NCBI GenBank assembly: GCA_036268995.1
Contig: DATATB010000076.1
Location: forward strand, 1 to 28,627
DNA: 28,627 bases
Origin: DATATB01 sp036268995
GTDB lineage: Bacteria > Planctomycetota > Planctomycetia > Pirellulales > PNKZ01
Direction: 5' to 3'
Shown piece after piece: positions 1-9,263 of this stretch. The notes below the pieces were generated by a model that ran no database searches, was not told the origin of the DNA, and worked only from the letters and a program-made list of their open reading frames with translations. The translations under genes were made by a program, and so were the position numbers. The stretch's first letter is position 1. The number at the start of each line of letters is the position of its first letter.

Positions 1-127
1 ACTTGGCCTGTCAGCGAGGTCCAGCCTGTCCGCCGACGACAATGTAATCGCTAGCGCTCGCGACTTGCTGTAATGCTGCCTGAAGTCAGTCCCGTATGCC
101 CGCAGTTTTGTGGCACAATCGGCGAGG

Positions 128-1549
128 TTAGTGCGGCGCAACCAGCGTTTGCAAGAAACCGATCAGCCGGGCACGTCCATCGGAGGGAAGCTGCGAGTAC
201 CGCCGTACGGAGTCGGCTGCTTCGCCGCCGTGCAGCAGAATGGCCTCGTCCAACGTCGCCGCGCGGCCATCGTGCAAGTATGGCGCGGAGCTGGCCACGC
301 CCCATAAGGGCGGCGTTTTCCATTCCTGGCCAGTATTGGTAGGCACGGTGAATTCCGAAGTCGAAAACACGGCGAACACATTGGTGACGCCGCCGGCGTA
401 TCCCGAACTCTTGACCGTCTGAGTTCCCACCTGCGTCTGGATTTGCATCGTATGCGGACCGGCTGGCACCGGGTCGTTCAGCCCGGCGCCCATGTCGTGC
501 AGCAGCAGATCGCTGTACAGACCCTCGACCTCGCCCAGGTCGGGCACGTGGCATGCCGCACAACCGACGGAAGCGAACAACTGTTCGCCATTGCGCACCG
601 CAACGAGTTGGCGCGCGCCGGTCGGCTCTTGCTGGACGGGGCGCCGCAGGCTGGCCACGAACACCACCAGCGCTTCGCACTCGTCCGCGGTCATGTCGAG
701 CGGCGCATTCGCCGCCGGGCCGAGCATCGGATTGGCAGCCTGATGATGCTCCGGCACTTCCAGACCGAGTTCGACGGAGCAGGCCGTGAGCACGAAATCT
801 TCGAGCGTCGCGATCTGTCCGCGCCAGCCAAAGCGGCCTCCGCCAGGAGCGACGCGGCCGCTCACGCCCGGGTTTTCTTTGGGCTGTTCGGTGGCGATTG
901 CCTCGAGTGCGCTCGACGGGATCTTGTCGATCAGGCCCAAGCCAAACAGCGGCGTGGTGTTGCGCTCGCTGGAGCGAAACGCGATGCCGTCGACCTTGAC
1001 TGACTTGACCGGAGATTGCAACCGCTTGCGGCTCGAAACGGCCTTGATCGCTCGCGCCTTGCGATCACCCTCAAGCGGCGGAATCCCAAACAACAGCCGC
1101 TCGCGCAGTGTGGCGTAGTCGTGATCGGTGCTGCTGTGGTGCAGGACGACCGTGGACCGCAGGGACGTGCCGGTCCAAAAGGCGGGCAGTACCCGCGCGA
1201 CGCGGCGACCGAAATCCGCCTGCTCGGTCGCGGTGTGTGGCCCGGCCGGCGGCACGACGGTCAGCAAGCGGATGTTCTTATCGCGCGGCCCCGCGCCGCC
1301 GACTCCACCGAGACTATGGCAGGCAACGCAACTCACATCGTTGAACATTGGGCCGAGTCCGTCGCCCTGGCCTGGTGCGGACGCCGGTATCCAGATGCGG
1401 CTGAACAGCTCCCGTCCGCGCTGCAGCCGGGCGGCCGCCGCCGCCTGGACGACGCCTTGCGCCTGAACATTTGCGGCCTGGCAAAAAAGCAGCAGGCCCG
1501 CCAGGTAACTCGCAGCGACGCACGATCGGCCGAGAAGACGCGCAATCAT
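128..1549 (-). CDS. DUF1111-type dihaem cytochrome c (thiol oxidoreductase-like, peroxidase-related)
   Basis: A secreted 473-residue protein with a signal peptide (about residues 1-30) and two haem c sites, CVACH at 74-78 and CAACH at 330-334. Near the C-terminus, TPPLWGVASSAPYLHDGRA (about 412-430) is the hallmark of the DUF1111 family of putative dihaem oxidoreductases, distantly related to MauG and cytochrome c peroxidase. It probably transfers electrons in the periplasm; the substrate is unknown. The ATG at 1549 was chosen because AAGGAG lies 8 bases upstream and a signal peptide follows at once. The reading frame stays open further upstream, but that part runs antisense-frame through the neighbouring DUF1501 gene and looks non-coding. 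It lies downstream of the DUF1501 gene on the same strand, with a terminator between them. The family call is firm; the enzymatic role is not. Confidence 0.9.
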   Translation of the reverse strand: MIARLLGRSCVAASYLAGLLLFCQAANVQAQGVVQAAAAARLQRGRELFSRIWIPASAPGQGDGLGPMFNDVSCVACHSLGGVGGAGPRDKNIRLLTVVPPAGPHTATEQADFGRRVARVLPAFWTGTSLRSTVVLHHSSTDHDYATLRERLLFGIPPLEGDRKARAIKAVSSRKRLQSPVKSVKVDGIAFRSSERNTTPLFGLGLIDKIPSSALEAIATEQPKENPGVSGRVAPGGGRFGWRGQIATLEDFVLTACSVELGLEVPEHHQAANPMLGPAANAPLDMTADECEALVVFVASLRRPVQQEPTGARQLVAVRNGEQLFASVGCAACHVPDLGEVEGLYSDLLLHDMGAGLNDPVPAGPHTMQIQTQVGTQTVKSSGYAGGVTNVFAVFSTSEFTVPTNTGQEWKTPPLWGVASSAPYLHDGRAATLDEAILLHGGEAADSVRRYSQLPSDGRARLIGFLQTLVAPH

Positions 1550-1610
1550 GGAAGGTGCTCCTTGCCTGCGTCCGGCCAAAAGCCAAAAGCAGCCCTCAGC
1601 CGCCGTCGCC

Positions 1611-1616
1611 TGTATA
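1611..1616 (-). promoter_or_regulatory. Possible -10 box of the DUF1111 gene
   Basis: On the minus strand a TATACA hexamer lies about 60 bases before the ATG at 1549 and downstream of the DUF1501 terminator. A TTGTTC or TTGCAT hexamer further upstream could be a -35, but the spacings (15 and 20) are not ideal. The support is positional: a terminator precedes this gene, so it probably needs its own promoter. Confidence 0.25.
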
Positions 1617-1650
1617 TTCGCCCCTGCCGCCGAACAATGCAAGCAAGTCG

Positions 1651-1683
1651 AAAAAAGAGGGCTTACGGCGCTGATCAAAGCCC
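1651..1683 (-). terminator. Intrinsic terminator of the DUF1501 gene
   Basis: Read on the minus strand, GGGCTT (1683-1678) pairs with AAGCCC (1664-1659) around a 13-base loop. The stem is followed by TC and a run of six T (1656-1651). It begins 6 bases after the DUF1501 stop codon. The stem is short but the U-tract is good. It should separate, or attenuate, transcription between the DUF1501 and DUF1111 genes. Confidence 0.65.
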
Positions 1684-1689
1684 GAGCGT

Positions 1690-3051
1690 TCAAACCAGTT
1701 CGCGCAGCGGGGCGGGGTCGGAGTCGAGGATGAACTGCGGGCGGCCGTGAAGGTCGGGAAACGTCTTGCCGCGCACGTCCAGCCCCAGGTTGCGATAGAG
1801 CGTGGCAAACACCTCCTGGAACCGAACGGGCCGATCGACCGCTTCGCCGCCCAGCCGGTCGGTGGCGCCGATCGCCTGGCCCGTCCGCATGCCGCCGCCG
1901 GCCAGCAGCGCCGCCGAGACGCGCGGCCAGTGGTCGCGGCCGACCTGCTTGCTGATCACCGGAGTGCGGCCGAATTCGCCCCACGCCAGCACGGTCACGT
2001 CTTGGTCCATTCCGCGGGCATGCAAATCCTCGAGCAGAGCCGACATCGCGTTGTCGAAGACCGGAAAGTCTTCGGCTTCGCGCTTGAAGATCGAGTTGCC
2101 CGTGCCGCCGTGCCAATCCCACTTGCTGTAATTGACGGTGACGACGCGGCAGCCGGCTTCGACCAGGCGCCGCGCCAGCAATAAGCTTTGCGGCACGCGC
2201 GGCGCACCGTTGCCGTCGATAAACACCTGCTCGTTGCCGTGGCCATAGCGGGCCACGATTCGCGGGTCTTCTTTAGAGAGATCGAGCGCGTCGACCAGCC
2301 GCGACGAGGTCAGCAGTTCCATGGCCCGATCGGCGAACGCATCCATGCCGGTGAGCGCGCCGCTGGAGTCGATGTCGCGCCGCAGTCGGTCCATGCTAGT
2401 GAGCAAGGCCTTGCGATTGCCCAGGCGCCCCAGCGTCACGCCTTGCAGCACCATGTCGTCGCGGCTGGGCCCCAGCGGCCGCAGCGGCGATTGGGCAATG
2501 CCGAGAAAGCCCGGCCCCGGCTCGTTGTAAGGACCGTGCGTGCAGTTGTAGCACAGGCTGACAAACGGCGGGACCGACGGCTGCACCGGCTGCGTGAGCT
2601 TCGAGACCATCGAGCCGAATTGCGGCCAGCCGCCAGCCGGCGCTTGGCGATGCGTGCGGCCGGTATAGCACTGCACGGCGTCGTGATCGGTCTGGGCGTC
2701 GACGATCGAACGGATCGGTACCAGCCTGTCCATCATCCGCGCCAGCTTGGGAAACGCTTCGCAGATCTGGATGCCGGCCACGTTGGTGTCGATCGGCCGC
2801 CAAGGCCCGGCGATTTCGGAGGGAGCATTGGGCTTGAGATCGAACATATCCTGGTGCGGAGGGCCGCCGACCAGGTAAATCATGATCACCGCTTTGTGCG
2901 AATTCTTGATTCCGGCCCGGGCTTCGGCCGCCAGCAGTTGCGGCAGCGACAACCCACCGAGCGCCAAAGCGCCGATCTTGAGCATGTCGCGACGCGTATG
3001 GCCGTCGCAGAACTTACCGCGACGATTCGGCGGAGCTTGAATCGTGAGCAT
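1690..3051 (-). CDS. DUF1501 domain protein, Tat-exported
   Basis: A 453-residue member of the DUF1501 family, sulfatase/alkaline-phosphatase-like proteins that are heavily expanded in Planctomycetes. The N-terminus has the usual arrangement: MLTIQ, then CDG, a twin-arginine pair (residues 20-21) and a hydrophobic stretch LKIGALALGGLSLPQLLAA, indicating Tat export. Later family features include YLVGGPPHQDMFDLKPNAP, THDA-like TDHDAVQ, AWGEFGRTP and GRDHWP. The ATG at 3051 is preferred over a TTG at 3078 because family members start with this MLTI pattern and AAGGG lies about 9 bases upstream. DUF1501 genes are often paired with cytochrome genes such as DUF1549/DUF1553 proteins; here the partner downstream is a DUF1111 cytochrome. 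The exact substrate of the family is not established. Confidence 0.92.
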   Translation of the reverse strand: MLTIQAPPNRRGKFCDGHTRRDMLKIGALALGGLSLPQLLAAEARAGIKNSHKAVIMIYLVGGPPHQDMFDLKPNAPSEIAGPWRPIDTNVAGIQICEAFPKLARMMDRLVPIRSIVDAQTDHDAVQCYTGRTHRQAPAGGWPQFGSMVSKLTQPVQPSVPPFVSLCYNCTHGPYNEPGPGFLGIAQSPLRPLGPSRDDMVLQGVTLGRLGNRKALLTSMDRLRRDIDSSGALTGMDAFADRAMELLTSSRLVDALDLSKEDPRIVARYGHGNEQVFIDGNGAPRVPQSLLLARRLVEAGCRVVTVNYSKWDWHGGTGNSIFKREAEDFPVFDNAMSALLEDLHARGMDQDVTVLAWGEFGRTPVISKQVGRDHWPRVSAALLAGGGMRTGQAIGATDRLGGEAVDRPVRFQEVFATLYRNLGLDVRGKTFPDLHGRPQFILDSDPAPLRELV

Positions 3052-3191
3052 GCGGCGAGGCCCTTGCAGCGGAGGCAATCGTTGGGCGGGGCACAGCGGC
3101 GGGCGGAGCAGCAGTCGCTTCTGGCGGCCATGCTAATGCTTTGGCACGAACAAATCAATATCTGCTGATGGATCGTGCCGCGCCGCGCGCT

Positions 3192-4928
3192 TCAAGTCAC
3201 CGAGGTCTGCAGTCCGGCAAGCAATTGCATCAATGCCGCGGGCTCGGCGGGTTTGACCATGTGGTGGTCGAAGCCGGCCTCGCGTGAGCGGCGCTTGTCG
3301 TCGTCCTGGCTCCAGCCGGTGAGCGCGATCAGCACGATGCGCTTGCCCCAGGGCTGCGCGCGGATGCGCTCGGCAGCCTCGTAACCGTTCAGCTTCGGCA
3401 AGCCGATGTCGAGCAGCACCACGTCGGGCTGAAATTCGCCGGCCACTTTCACGGCCTCCAGGCCGTCGTACGCCATGCGCGGTTGGTTGCCCAGCAGCCG
3501 CAACATCATGCCCAGGGCATCGGCTGCGTCGCGATTGTCGTCGACAACCAGAATGCGGAAGCTCGAGGTGGGAACCGGCATTTTGGCGACGGCGCCGCCG
3601 CCATGCGGCATGCTGGTCGCCAGGTGGAGCGGCAAGCGCACGACAAATTCGCTTCCCTGGCCCGGGCCATCGCTCGAGGCCTCGACGCTGCCGCCATGCA
3701 TTTCGGTCAGCCGCTTGACCAGCGCCAGCCCGATGCCCAAGCCGCCTTCGGAGCGCTCGAGCGTCCGGTCCACCTGGGTATACATTTGAAAGATGCGCGG
3801 CAGCATCTCGGCGGCGATGCCCGCCCCGGTGTCGGTCACGGTCACCACCGCATCGCTTCCCTGGCGCGTGGCAGCCAGCCGGATGCGCCCGCCCGGCTCG
3901 GTGTACTTGGCGGCGTTGTTGAGCAAGTTCGAAAACACTTGCGCCAGCCGCGTGAGATCGGCCTCGAGGACGAGCGGTTCAGACGGCAGTGCGATCGTGA
4001 GCTCGTGGCCATGCTGTTCGATGAGCGGGCGGCTCATCTCGACCGCGCCCTGGATGACGGTCTCCAGCTTGACCCGTTCCTTGCGAATCTCGAGCTGGTT
4101 GCGGGAGATGCGGCTGATGTCCAGCAGATCGTCGATCAAGCGGGTCATTTGCTGCATCTGCCGATCGATCACGCCACGAGCCCAATCGAGTTCGGGGACG
4201 GCCGGGCCTTTGAGCCACAGAACCTGCACGGCATTGCGGACCGGGGCGATCGGGTTGCGCAGCTCGTGGGCCAGCGTCGCCAAGAACTCGTCCTTGCGGC
4301 GGTCGGCATCTTGCAGTGCCAGGCAGAGCCGGGCATTGTGTTCCGCGGCCGTCGACAGATGCAGCGCCGCGGCAGCCAGCTCGGCCAGCCCCGTCATCAC
4401 GCGCACGTCTTCGCTGTCGAATTTGCGCTGTTCGTCGTGCGAGTTGATCCAGATGGCGCCCAGGATCGGCTTCTCGATGCCAAAGGGGATGACCAGTCCC
4501 TCGACGACCGGAGGCTGAATATGGCTCAAGTACGTCAGCAGCCGAGCCGGGTAGGAATACAACTGCGGCGCCTTGCGCTGTAGGCAAATTCCCGACGGGC
4601 TCAAGTCGCGCGGTGAACTGCCGCCCTCGTAAGCTGCGCACGCGCCGGCCAGGGCCACCCAGCGGAAGAGTTCTTCGCCGCTGCTGGTTTGCTCGAGCAG
4701 GCTGACGCCCGCGGTTCCCGCCCGGCACAAGCGCAAAGCGGTGTGCGTCAGCGCCTTGAGCAGCGCTTCGGGCTCGTTCCACATTTGCCGCGCCAAGGCC
4801 TGGAACGCTTCGTTCTCCGCCCGGTAGTCGGGCTGGCGGGGAATGCGTCTCGACAACTCCTCGGTGATCAGAATGTCATCGAGGCACGTCGCGGGAACCG
4901 CTCGCGGGTCGTCGTGGCCGTGTCCCAT
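3192..4928 (-). CDS. Soluble hybrid histidine kinase/response regulator (GAF-HisKA-HATPase-REC)
   Basis: A 578-residue signalling protein. No membrane segment or signal peptide is visible, so it should sense a cytoplasmic cue. Order of domains: GAF-like sensor (about 35-195), HisKA with the phosphorylatable H221 in HELRNP, HATPase_c with N-box NLLNNAAKYT (334-343), G1 DTGAG (366-370) and G2 GLGIGL (396-401), then a C-terminal receiver with acidic D463/D464, phosphoacceptor D507 (LLDIGLP), T537 and K559. All key residues are present, so it should autophosphorylate and relay to its own receiver. There is no DNA-binding output domain, and no separate partner regulator is adjacent, so the output is unknown. 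The start MGHGHDD has no clear Shine-Dalgarno site. Confidence 0.93.
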   Translation of the reverse strand: MGHGHDDPRAVPATCLDDILITEELSRRIPRQPDYRAENEAFQALARQMWNEPEALLKALTHTALRLCRAGTAGVSLLEQTSSGEELFRWVALAGACAAYEGGSSPRDLSPSGICLQRKAPQLYSYPARLLTYLSHIQPPVVEGLVIPFGIEKPILGAIWINSHDEQRKFDSEDVRVMTGLAELAAAALHLSTAAEHNARLCLALQDADRRKDEFLATLAHELRNPIAPVRNAVQVLWLKGPAVPELDWARGVIDRQMQQMTRLIDDLLDISRISRNQLEIRKERVKLETVIQGAVEMSRPLIEQHGHELTIALPSEPLVLEADLTRLAQVFSNLLNNAAKYTEPGGRIRLAATRQGSDAVVTVTDTGAGIAAEMLPRIFQMYTQVDRTLERSEGGLGIGLALVKRLTEMHGGSVEASSDGPGQGSEFVVRLPLHLATSMPHGGGAVAKMPVPTSSFRILVVDDNRDAADALGMMLRLLGNQPRMAYDGLEAVKVAGEFQPDVVLLDIGLPKLNGYEAAERIRAQPWGKRIVLIALTGWSQDDDKRRSREAGFDHHMVKPAEPAALMQLLAGLQTSVT

Positions 4929-5279
4929 GATCGTCTATCGCCCCGGCTGCTCTGGCGGGCAGCGTGGGCGGCCGGAAAGAGGGCTGCTCCCTTCAGACGC
5001 GCATCACGCGACGCCGTCTGTACAGCGGCATTTTACCGGCCCGGTGCAGGCCTTGCCGAACAATTTCGCGAAAGCGAAAACGGGATGGTTACGCAAGCAT
5101 GAGCCCACGATTTGGGATTCATGTGGATTGTCGACAACTCGAACCAGGGGGCGGCCCGAAAGCCGCGCTAGCAGCGCCTGCTCGGCCGGGTACAATTGCG
5201 TCGCATCAGAAAACGACGGGGCCGGAAATCCGGGCCTTTGCCGCGGGCGGAGTGGTTCATTAGTCACGGACGGTGCGAA
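4929..5279. other. Intergenic region upstream of the kinase
   Basis: This stretch lies between the kinase start and a possible micro-ORF. I see no convincing gene. A GTG-started frame on the minus strand (5267-5004, 87 codons) has no ribosome binding site and mixed third-position bases, so I do not call it. A TACAAT hexamer at 5191-5196 on the plus strand could be a -10 box for the small ORF at 5280. The promoter of the kinase should also lie here but is not obvious. Confidence 0.4.
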
Positions 5280-5377
5280 ATGTTCAAGCCGGGCCTCGCC
5301 TTCAAGATCGACTGGCTGCTCGCAGGCTTGATCGTCGTCTTGTTCGCGCTGCTGGTGATCGCGCGGTTATGCTACCG

Positions 5378-5381
<4 letters not shown>
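5280..5381 (+). CDS. Possible 33-residue single-pass membrane peptide
   Basis: A 33-codon frame encoding a short cationic start (MFKPGLAFK) and one hydrophobic helix (about residues 12-29, LLAGLIVVLFALLVIARL) with a basic end. This is the form of a real membrane micropeptide. There is no Shine-Dalgarno site just upstream; a TACAAT at 5191-5196 might be its promoter. Its stop TAG shares the palindrome CTAG with the stop of the convergent reductase gene, so the two genes would overlap by 4 bases. I recognise no family. Without conservation data it could be chance. Confidence 0.35.
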
Positions 5382-6307
<926 letters not shown>

Positions 6308-6326
6308 GAGTTGTCGGATTCCTTAC

Positions 6327-6989
6327 TTACCAGCGATGCTCGGGACGCGTGAGAATTTCGTTGAGGATGATCGCTCCGCGCAGCGATTGAGGATTGCACA
6401 ACAGCGCGGACATTTCGACGGCCACGCTGGATTGCAACTCGGCCGTCGGAGGCGGCTCGGCTCCCGGGGCCTTTTCGCTGTCGGCAGCCAGTAGACCCAA
6501 CTGCCGGTCGAACGACTCGCGGACATGATCGCCAAGCTGCTCGGCCGGGCGCGTAGCGAGCGAGCGCTCGTCCATGGCCCGCGTGTCGAGCGTCGGCAAG
6601 GCGCGGCGCTGACTCAGCCGTTCTTCGGGCGGCCGGGCCGGCGGTTCCGACTTCTTGCGTTTGCGGGGCGGCCGCGTGGCGGGCCGCTCGACATTCGTCG
6701 GTGCAGACTGTGACGGCTGGCCTCCGGCTTGCTGCCGCTTGGCAGCGGCCCGGCGCAGAAAATCGCTCAGCTCGGCGTTCAGATCGGGATTGGCAGCCGG
6801 GGCTTCGGCCTCGACCGGCGGGCGACGCGCCGGCGGCGTGCCAGGAGGGGGCACGCGCGGCGGCGGTCCGGCCAGCGGCTTCTTCAATCCGCTGAGCAAG
6901 TGGTTGATCGCATAAATCGCGATCACCACCACGAACATGATGGCCTTGAGCAGCGCCAGGTCGGCCAGCAGCGGCCGCAGCGGGATCAT
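6327..6989 (-). CDS. Proline-rich single-pass membrane protein coupled to floA
   Basis: A 220-residue protein with one N-terminal transmembrane helix (about 9-33, LLKAIMFVVVIAIYAINHLL). A long Pro/Arg/Ala-rich, probably disordered cytosolic linker (about 38-140) follows. The C-terminal segment is more ordered and ends in an NPQSLRGAIILNEIL stretch. Its ATG overlaps the floA stop by 4 bases (ATGA arrangement), implying translational coupling, so it is probably a FloA partner or a scaffold of the same membrane domain. I recognise no named family. The low complexity of the middle makes homology searches unreliable; the last 30 residues should be the informative part. Confidence 0.8.
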   Translation of the reverse strand: MIPLRPLLADLALLKAIMFVVVIAIYAINHLLSGLKKPLAGPPPRVPPPGTPPARRPPVEAEAPAANPDLNAELSDFLRRAAAKRQQAGGQPSQSAPTNVERPATRPPRKRKKSEPPARPPEERLSQRRALPTLDTRAMDERSLATRPAEQLGDHVRESFDRQLGLLAADSEKAPGAEPPPTAELQSSVAVEMSALLCNPQSLRGAIILNEILTRPEHRW

Positions 6990-8038
6990 GTCGAGGGCCC
7001 CCGCTGACCGTTGCGCGAGCCCTGCCCGGTGCCGGCGATGGCGGACCGCATTTCAGTATCGGCTTGCACGTTGCGAAGCTTGTAGTAATCGAGGACGCCC
7101 AGGGTGCCGGCCCGAAACGAATCGGCGATGGCTTGCGGCACTTCGGCCTCGGCCGCGACCACCTTCGAGCGGCTCTCTTCGATCGTGGCGATCATTTCCT
7201 GTTCCTGGGCCACGGCCATGGCACGCCGGCTTTCGGCATTGGCCCGGGCCACGCGCATGTCGGCCTCGGCCTGGTCGGCCTGCAAACGGGCGCCGATGTT
7301 GTCGCCCACGTCGATGTCGGCAATATCGATCGACACGATCTCGAAGGCAGTCTGCGAATCGAGCCGCCGGGCCAGCACCGCCTTGGAAATGCGGTCCGGA
7401 TTCTCCAGCACGTCGGCATGGCGTTCCGACGAACCGATGGCGCTGACAATGCCCTCGCCCACGCGGGCGATGATCGTCTCTTCGGTGGCTCCGCCGATCA
7501 ATTGATTGAGGTTCGCGCGGACGGTGACGCGCGCCTTGACCTTGAGTTGAATGCCGTTTTTGGCGATGGCATCCAGCGTGGCGCGGCCGGAGTTCTTGCC
7601 GGGACAGTCGATCACCTTGGGATACACGCTGGTCTGCACGGCCTCGAGCACGTTGCGGCCGGCCAGGTCGATGGCCGTGGCCAGCTTGAAATCCAGGTCG
7701 ATGGTCTTGGCCTTCTTGGCCGCGATGATGGCGCGGATCACCAGCGGCACGTTGCCGCCGGCCCGGTAATGGGCCTCGAGCGCCTTGCTGGTGATGCCGG
7801 TTTCTTCGCCCAAGCCCGCCTGCACGGCCATGATCTTGCTGCGGACGATGACGTTGGGGTTCACCTTGCGGAATGTCATCCCCAGCAGGTCGAAAATGCC
7901 AATGCTCGCGCCGGTGGTGACCGACTGGATCCAGAAGCGGAAATAGCGGGCGAAGATCGCCAGAAAGATCAGGCCGAAGATCACTAGCGCGCACAGCGCC
8001 AGGATCGTAGCAATGCCCAGATTGTGCGGTTGGCCCAC
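6986..8038 (-). CDS. floA: Flotillin-like protein FloA
   Basis: A 350-residue SPFH-type scaffold matching the FloA (YqfA/UPF0365) family along its length. It has an N-terminal membrane segment (about 9-31), then FWIQSVTTGASIGIFDLLGM and RKVNPNVIVRSKIMAVQAGL, the PHB/SPFH core with AGRNVLEAVQTSVYPKVIDCP, and an Ala/Glu-rich helical region with ARANAESRRAMAVAQEQEM. FloA oligomerises on the inner face of the membrane and organises ordered lipid domains. The start is GTG at 8038, fixed by AGGAG 6 bases upstream; this is one of the few strong ribosome binding sites in the window. It is surrounded by NfeD genes, the usual flotillin partners. Confidence 0.96.
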   Translation of the reverse strand: MGQPHNLGIATILALCALVIFGLIFLAIFARYFRFWIQSVTTGASIGIFDLLGMTFRKVNPNVIVRSKIMAVQAGLGEETGITSKALEAHYRAGGNVPLVIRAIIAAKKAKTIDLDFKLATAIDLAGRNVLEAVQTSVYPKVIDCPGKNSGRATLDAIAKNGIQLKVKARVTVRANLNQLIGGATEETIIARVGEGIVSAIGSSERHADVLENPDRISKAVLARRLDSQTAFEIVSIDIADIDVGDNIGARLQADQAEADMRVARANAESRRAMAVAQEQEMIATIEESRSKVVAAEAEVPQAIADSFRAGTLGVLDYYKLRNVQADTEMRSAIAGTGQGSRNGQRGPST

Positions 8039-8059
8039 TTTGAACTCCTGGCAGCGACC

Positions 8060-8118
8060 GGCGGAAAGAGGTTCCGCCTAAGCCAGAATCGTCGCTTGAC
8101 CGCCGGCGCTTGTCAAGC
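8060..8118 (-). promoter_or_regulatory. Two hairpins in the floA leader
   Basis: GGCGGAA (8060-8066) pairs with TTCCGCC (8072-8078) around 5 bases. GCTTGAC (8094-8100) pairs perfectly with GTCAAGC (8112-8118) around 11 bases. Both would form in RNA between the 73-residue ORF and the floA start. There is no T-run, so they are not classic terminators. They could be mRNA processing or stabilising elements, or chance in GC-rich DNA. Confidence 0.35.
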
Positions 8119-8203
8119 AAGGGGAGAACTCGCCCGACGCTCGCTTCAGTCTGCCCCGAGTTCGGTACTCTCAAAACTCAAAACGGCGCCTGGCACTCGT
8201 GGC

Positions 8204-8425
8204 TCACGTCAGAACGGCCCAGGCCACGAGCTGAAGCACAATGGAGACGACTGTGGCAATGATTACGACAAGCCCGGCCAAAACCACGACGGAACTGGTA
8301 CCGGAGAATCTGGCCTGCGCCCGCAGCAGCCGGGGATGCGACAGCGAACGCTCTTGAAAGCCGGGGGCGACAGTCACCGCCTGCCCGGCGATGACTTCTA
8401 TTGGCTGGCTGAACTGCTCGTCCAT
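8204..8425 (-). CDS. Small membrane protein between short NfeD and FloA
   Basis: A 73-residue protein with a soluble N-terminal part (about 1-42, with EVIAGQAVTVAPGFQERSL) and one C-terminal transmembrane helix (about 44-70, very rich in Val/Ile/Leu). It is therefore a probable tail-anchored inner-membrane protein. The ATG at 8425 is chosen over an upstream in-frame start because the extra 17 residues look like noise (PIFWPACRRQWY) and a TACAAT box lies just ahead. There is no Shine-Dalgarno site. It lies inside the NfeD/FloA gene row on the same strand, which suggests a role in that membrane system. I recognise no family. Confidence 0.6.
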   Translation of the reverse strand: MDEQFSQPIEVIAGQAVTVAPGFQERSLSHPRLLRAQARFSGTSSVVVLAGLVVIIATVVSIVLQLVAWAVLT

Positions 8426-8431
8426 ATCGGC

Positions 8432-8437
8432 ATTGTA
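8432..8437 (-). promoter_or_regulatory. Possible -10 box of a leaderless transcript
   Basis: TACAAT on the minus strand, only 6 bases before the ATG at 8425. A start point at the normal distance would fall on the ATG itself, giving a leaderless mRNA, consistent with the missing Shine-Dalgarno site. I see no good -35. Confidence 0.3.
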
Positions 8438-8495
8438 CCACTGTCGGCGGCAGGCAGGCCAGAAAATCGGTAGCAAGCCCCGCGGGAGGCAAATT

Positions 8496-9074
8496 TTACG
8501 CCAGCGGATCGTCGAAGGGGTCGAGGCCGATGGACTCGATTGATTCGCTCAAAGGATCGTCGCTGGCGCGTTTGACTTCGGGTTCTTCGGTGACGGGCCG
8601 AATCACGACCCGGCCGCCACGCACTTCGACCACGCGCACGCGGCGGCCCGGCTCCAGCGCCAGGCCCTCGCTCAAGGCGTCGATCACCTGACCGCGGATT
8701 TCGACCGCGCCGCTGGGCGTCATCCAGCTTTTGGTCTCGCCGATCTCGCCCAGCAGGCTTTTCAGCTCGCGGCGGCGGGCGCTGTCGGGCAGCACCTGAT
8801 CGGCCGTGGGCACTTCCAATAGCAGCCGCCGGCCCATCGGCGTTTGCGGCCACCAGCGCAGCGCCATCGCCAACGCGCCCGGTATCGCAATCACGGCAAA
8901 AGCCAGGAAGCCCAGGCCAACCCACGGCCCTTCGCGAAATGCAAGCCAGACCGAAACTAAGAGCGAACCCAGCGACACCAGGCCCAAGATGCCGCCGGTG
9001 GGAATAAAAAGTTCGACAATGGCGGTGGTCAACCCCAACGCCATCAGTAGCACAGCCCAAATGATCGGATCCAT
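8496..9074 (-). CDS. Short NfeD-family membrane protein
   Basis: A 192-residue protein with about three hydrophobic helices in the first 75 residues (AVLLMALGLTTAIVELFIPTG, GILGLVSLGSLLVSVWLAF, GLGFLAFAVIAIPGALAMAL). A soluble C-terminal beta domain (about 115-170) follows, with GAVEIRGQVIDALSEGLALE, the NfeD OB-fold pattern. Short NfeD proteins lack the protease part and act beside flotillins, usually in the same operon, as here. The acidic tail after the OB fold (about 170-192) is an extra. The start ATG has no clear ribosome binding site. It lies between the long NfeD and the 73-residue protein. Confidence 0.85.
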   Translation of the reverse strand: MDPIIWAVLLMALGLTTAIVELFIPTGGILGLVSLGSLLVSVWLAFREGPWVGLGFLAFAVIAIPGALAMALRWWPQTPMGRRLLLEVPTADQVLPDSARRRELKSLLGEIGETKSWMTPSGAVEIRGQVIDALSEGLALEPGRRVRVVEVRGGRVVIRPVTEEPEVKRASDDPLSESIESIGLDPFDDPLA

Positions 9075-9152
9075 ATCAGCAGACTACGGGCTGGAAGCGG
9101 CAGCGGCAAGCGGCGCGGGCGCTGGACGCCCCGCCGCAAGGATCGATTGCGT

Positions 9153-9247
9153 GTAGCGGAAGTCGTGAGACTTCCGACCAATCCAGGACGGGTCGGAATT
9201 CTTACGAGTGCCTCTACTAGGGTCGGAACTCTCACGAGTTCCGCTAC
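9153..9247. repeat. REP-like palindromic repeat, copy 1
   Basis: Arms of 27 bases at 9153-9179 and 9221-9247 are inverted copies matching at 25 of 27 positions. Between them, 9191-9217 is a third, more diverged copy in the same direction as the right arm. Each arm is itself a small palindrome (GGAAGTC, GTGA, GACTTCC). A related element lies at 21514-21582. It fills the gap between the long and short NfeD genes and would form a strong stem-loop in their transcript, so it may stabilise or separate the two messages. Confidence 0.85.
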
Positions 9248-9263
9248 GAGCGAGGAGCGAGCG

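Noticed and set aside
3483..4583. A 366-codon open frame opposite the histidine kinase
   Set aside because: Antisense to a complete, motif-bearing kinase; low-complexity Arg/His/Gln-rich translation and no start signal.
5004..5267. An 87-codon minus-strand frame with GTG start
   Set aside because: No ribosome binding site, mixed third-position bases, and no recognisable family. It could be real only if conserved.
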